From NCBI GenBank assembly GCA_046717125.1, contig JBKJVQ010000226.1, positions 1 to 5,356 of the forward strand: DNA of 5,356 nt. Reading direction: 5' to 3'. This document shows positions 5,154-5,356 of this stretch, one piece after another. This DNA comes from JBKJVQ01 sp046717125. GTDB taxonomy: Bacteria; Pseudomonadota; Alphaproteobacteria; Rhizobiales; Methyloligellaceae. The position numbers and the translations under genes were made by a program. The number at the start of each line of letters is the position of its first letter. Position 1 is the first letter of the stretch. The notes under the pieces were generated by a model. That model did no database searches. It was not told where the DNA came from and saw nothing but the letters and a program-made list of their open reading frames with translations.

Positions 5154-5356
5154 TTATCCCTTCTTGCGCTTCAGGTGACGGCTGCGCAGGATGAACTTGT
5201 CGCTCGCCTTGTTGCTGCGCGTCTTTTTGCCTTTGGTCGGCTTGCCCCATGGGGAAACAGGATGACGGCCGCCGGAGGTGCGGCCTTCGCCGCCGCCATG
5301 CGGGTGGTCGACCGGGTTCATGGCGACGCCGCGTACCGTCGGGCGAATGCCCATCC
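5154..5356 (-). CDS. rplB: 50S ribosomal protein L2, C-terminal part (5' end outside window)
   Basis: L2 is one of the largest 50S proteins. It is needed for subunit association and for the architecture around the peptidyl-transferase centre. Only the last 67 codons or so are in the window, roughly a quarter of a protein that is usually about 275 residues. The L2 signature is present as RPTVRGVAMNPVDHPHGGGE, which includes the conserved histidine of the NPVDHPHGGG loop linked to peptidyl-transferase function in E. coli (H229). It is followed by GRHPVSPWGKPTKGKKTRSN and a lysine/arginine-rich end (RHLKRKKG). The stop is TAA at 5156-5154. The internal Met near the window edge is not the true start; the gene continues upstream, beyond 5356. 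Confidence 0.97.
   Translation of the reverse strand, partial: MGIRPTVRGVAMNPVDHPHGGGEGRTSGGRHPVSPWGKPTKGKKTRSNKASDKFILRSRHLKRKKG
5158..5162 (-). promoter_or_regulatory. Shine-Dalgarno of rpsS (GTG start)
   Basis: AAGGG on the transcribed strand, 8 nt before the GTG at 5149, overlapping the last codons of rplB. A second AAGGA at 5155-5151 is only 1 nt from the GTG, too close to serve. The good spacing supports GTG initiation. Confidence 0.65.

Overview
The window is an uninterrupted stretch of a bacterial ribosomal-protein cluster, the distal S10 operon running directly into the spc operon. Every gene is on the minus strand, so transcription runs from high to low coordinates: rplB (partial) - rpsS - rplV - rpsC - rplP - rpmC - rpsQ - rplN - rplX - rplE - rpsN - rpsH - rplF - rplR (partial). 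The DNA is GC-rich. Protein details (L22 beginning MGKPKRERALP, a zinc-free 101-residue S14, S3 with a charged C-terminal tail, L6 with RPPEPYKGKG) point to an alphaproteobacterium. I cannot place it below class with confidence.

Layout, in the direction of transcription. The S10 part (5356 to 2887) encodes the L2 C-terminus, S19, L22, S3, L16, L29 and S17, with gaps of 1 to 5 nt. A 47-nt gap (2840-2886), the longest in the window, separates rpsQ from rplN, where the separate S10 and spc operons of E. coli meet. It holds a 7-bp perfect hairpin but no U-tract terminator and no promoter I can recognise, so a single continuous transcript is likely. The spc part (2839 to 1) encodes L14, L24, L5, S14, S8, L6 and the first 102 residues of L18. 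It includes a zero-gap junction (rplN/rplX) and an 8-nt overlap (rplX/rplE). No stretch longer than 47 nt lacks a gene.

The products are all structural parts of the 30S and 50S subunits. They include 5S rRNA binders (L5, L18), exit-tunnel proteins (L22, L24, L29), peptidyl-transferase-region proteins (L2, L16), mRNA-entry and head proteins (S3, S14, S19) and early 16S binders (S8, S17). Tight packing suggests translational coupling to keep stoichiometry.

The one clear anomaly is in rplP (L16). The reading frame breaks after codon 68, inside the L16 family signature, at an AAA run (3563-3565, plus strand) where AAAA would restore an intact 139-residue protein. A sequencing or assembly deletion is the simplest explanation. 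Lesser observations are the rpsQ-rplN hairpin, a 16-codon ORF that exactly fills that gap, an rplE Shine-Dalgarno in a hairpin loop, and heavy use of TAG stops. I see no novel system, mobile element, CRISPR array or RNA gene.
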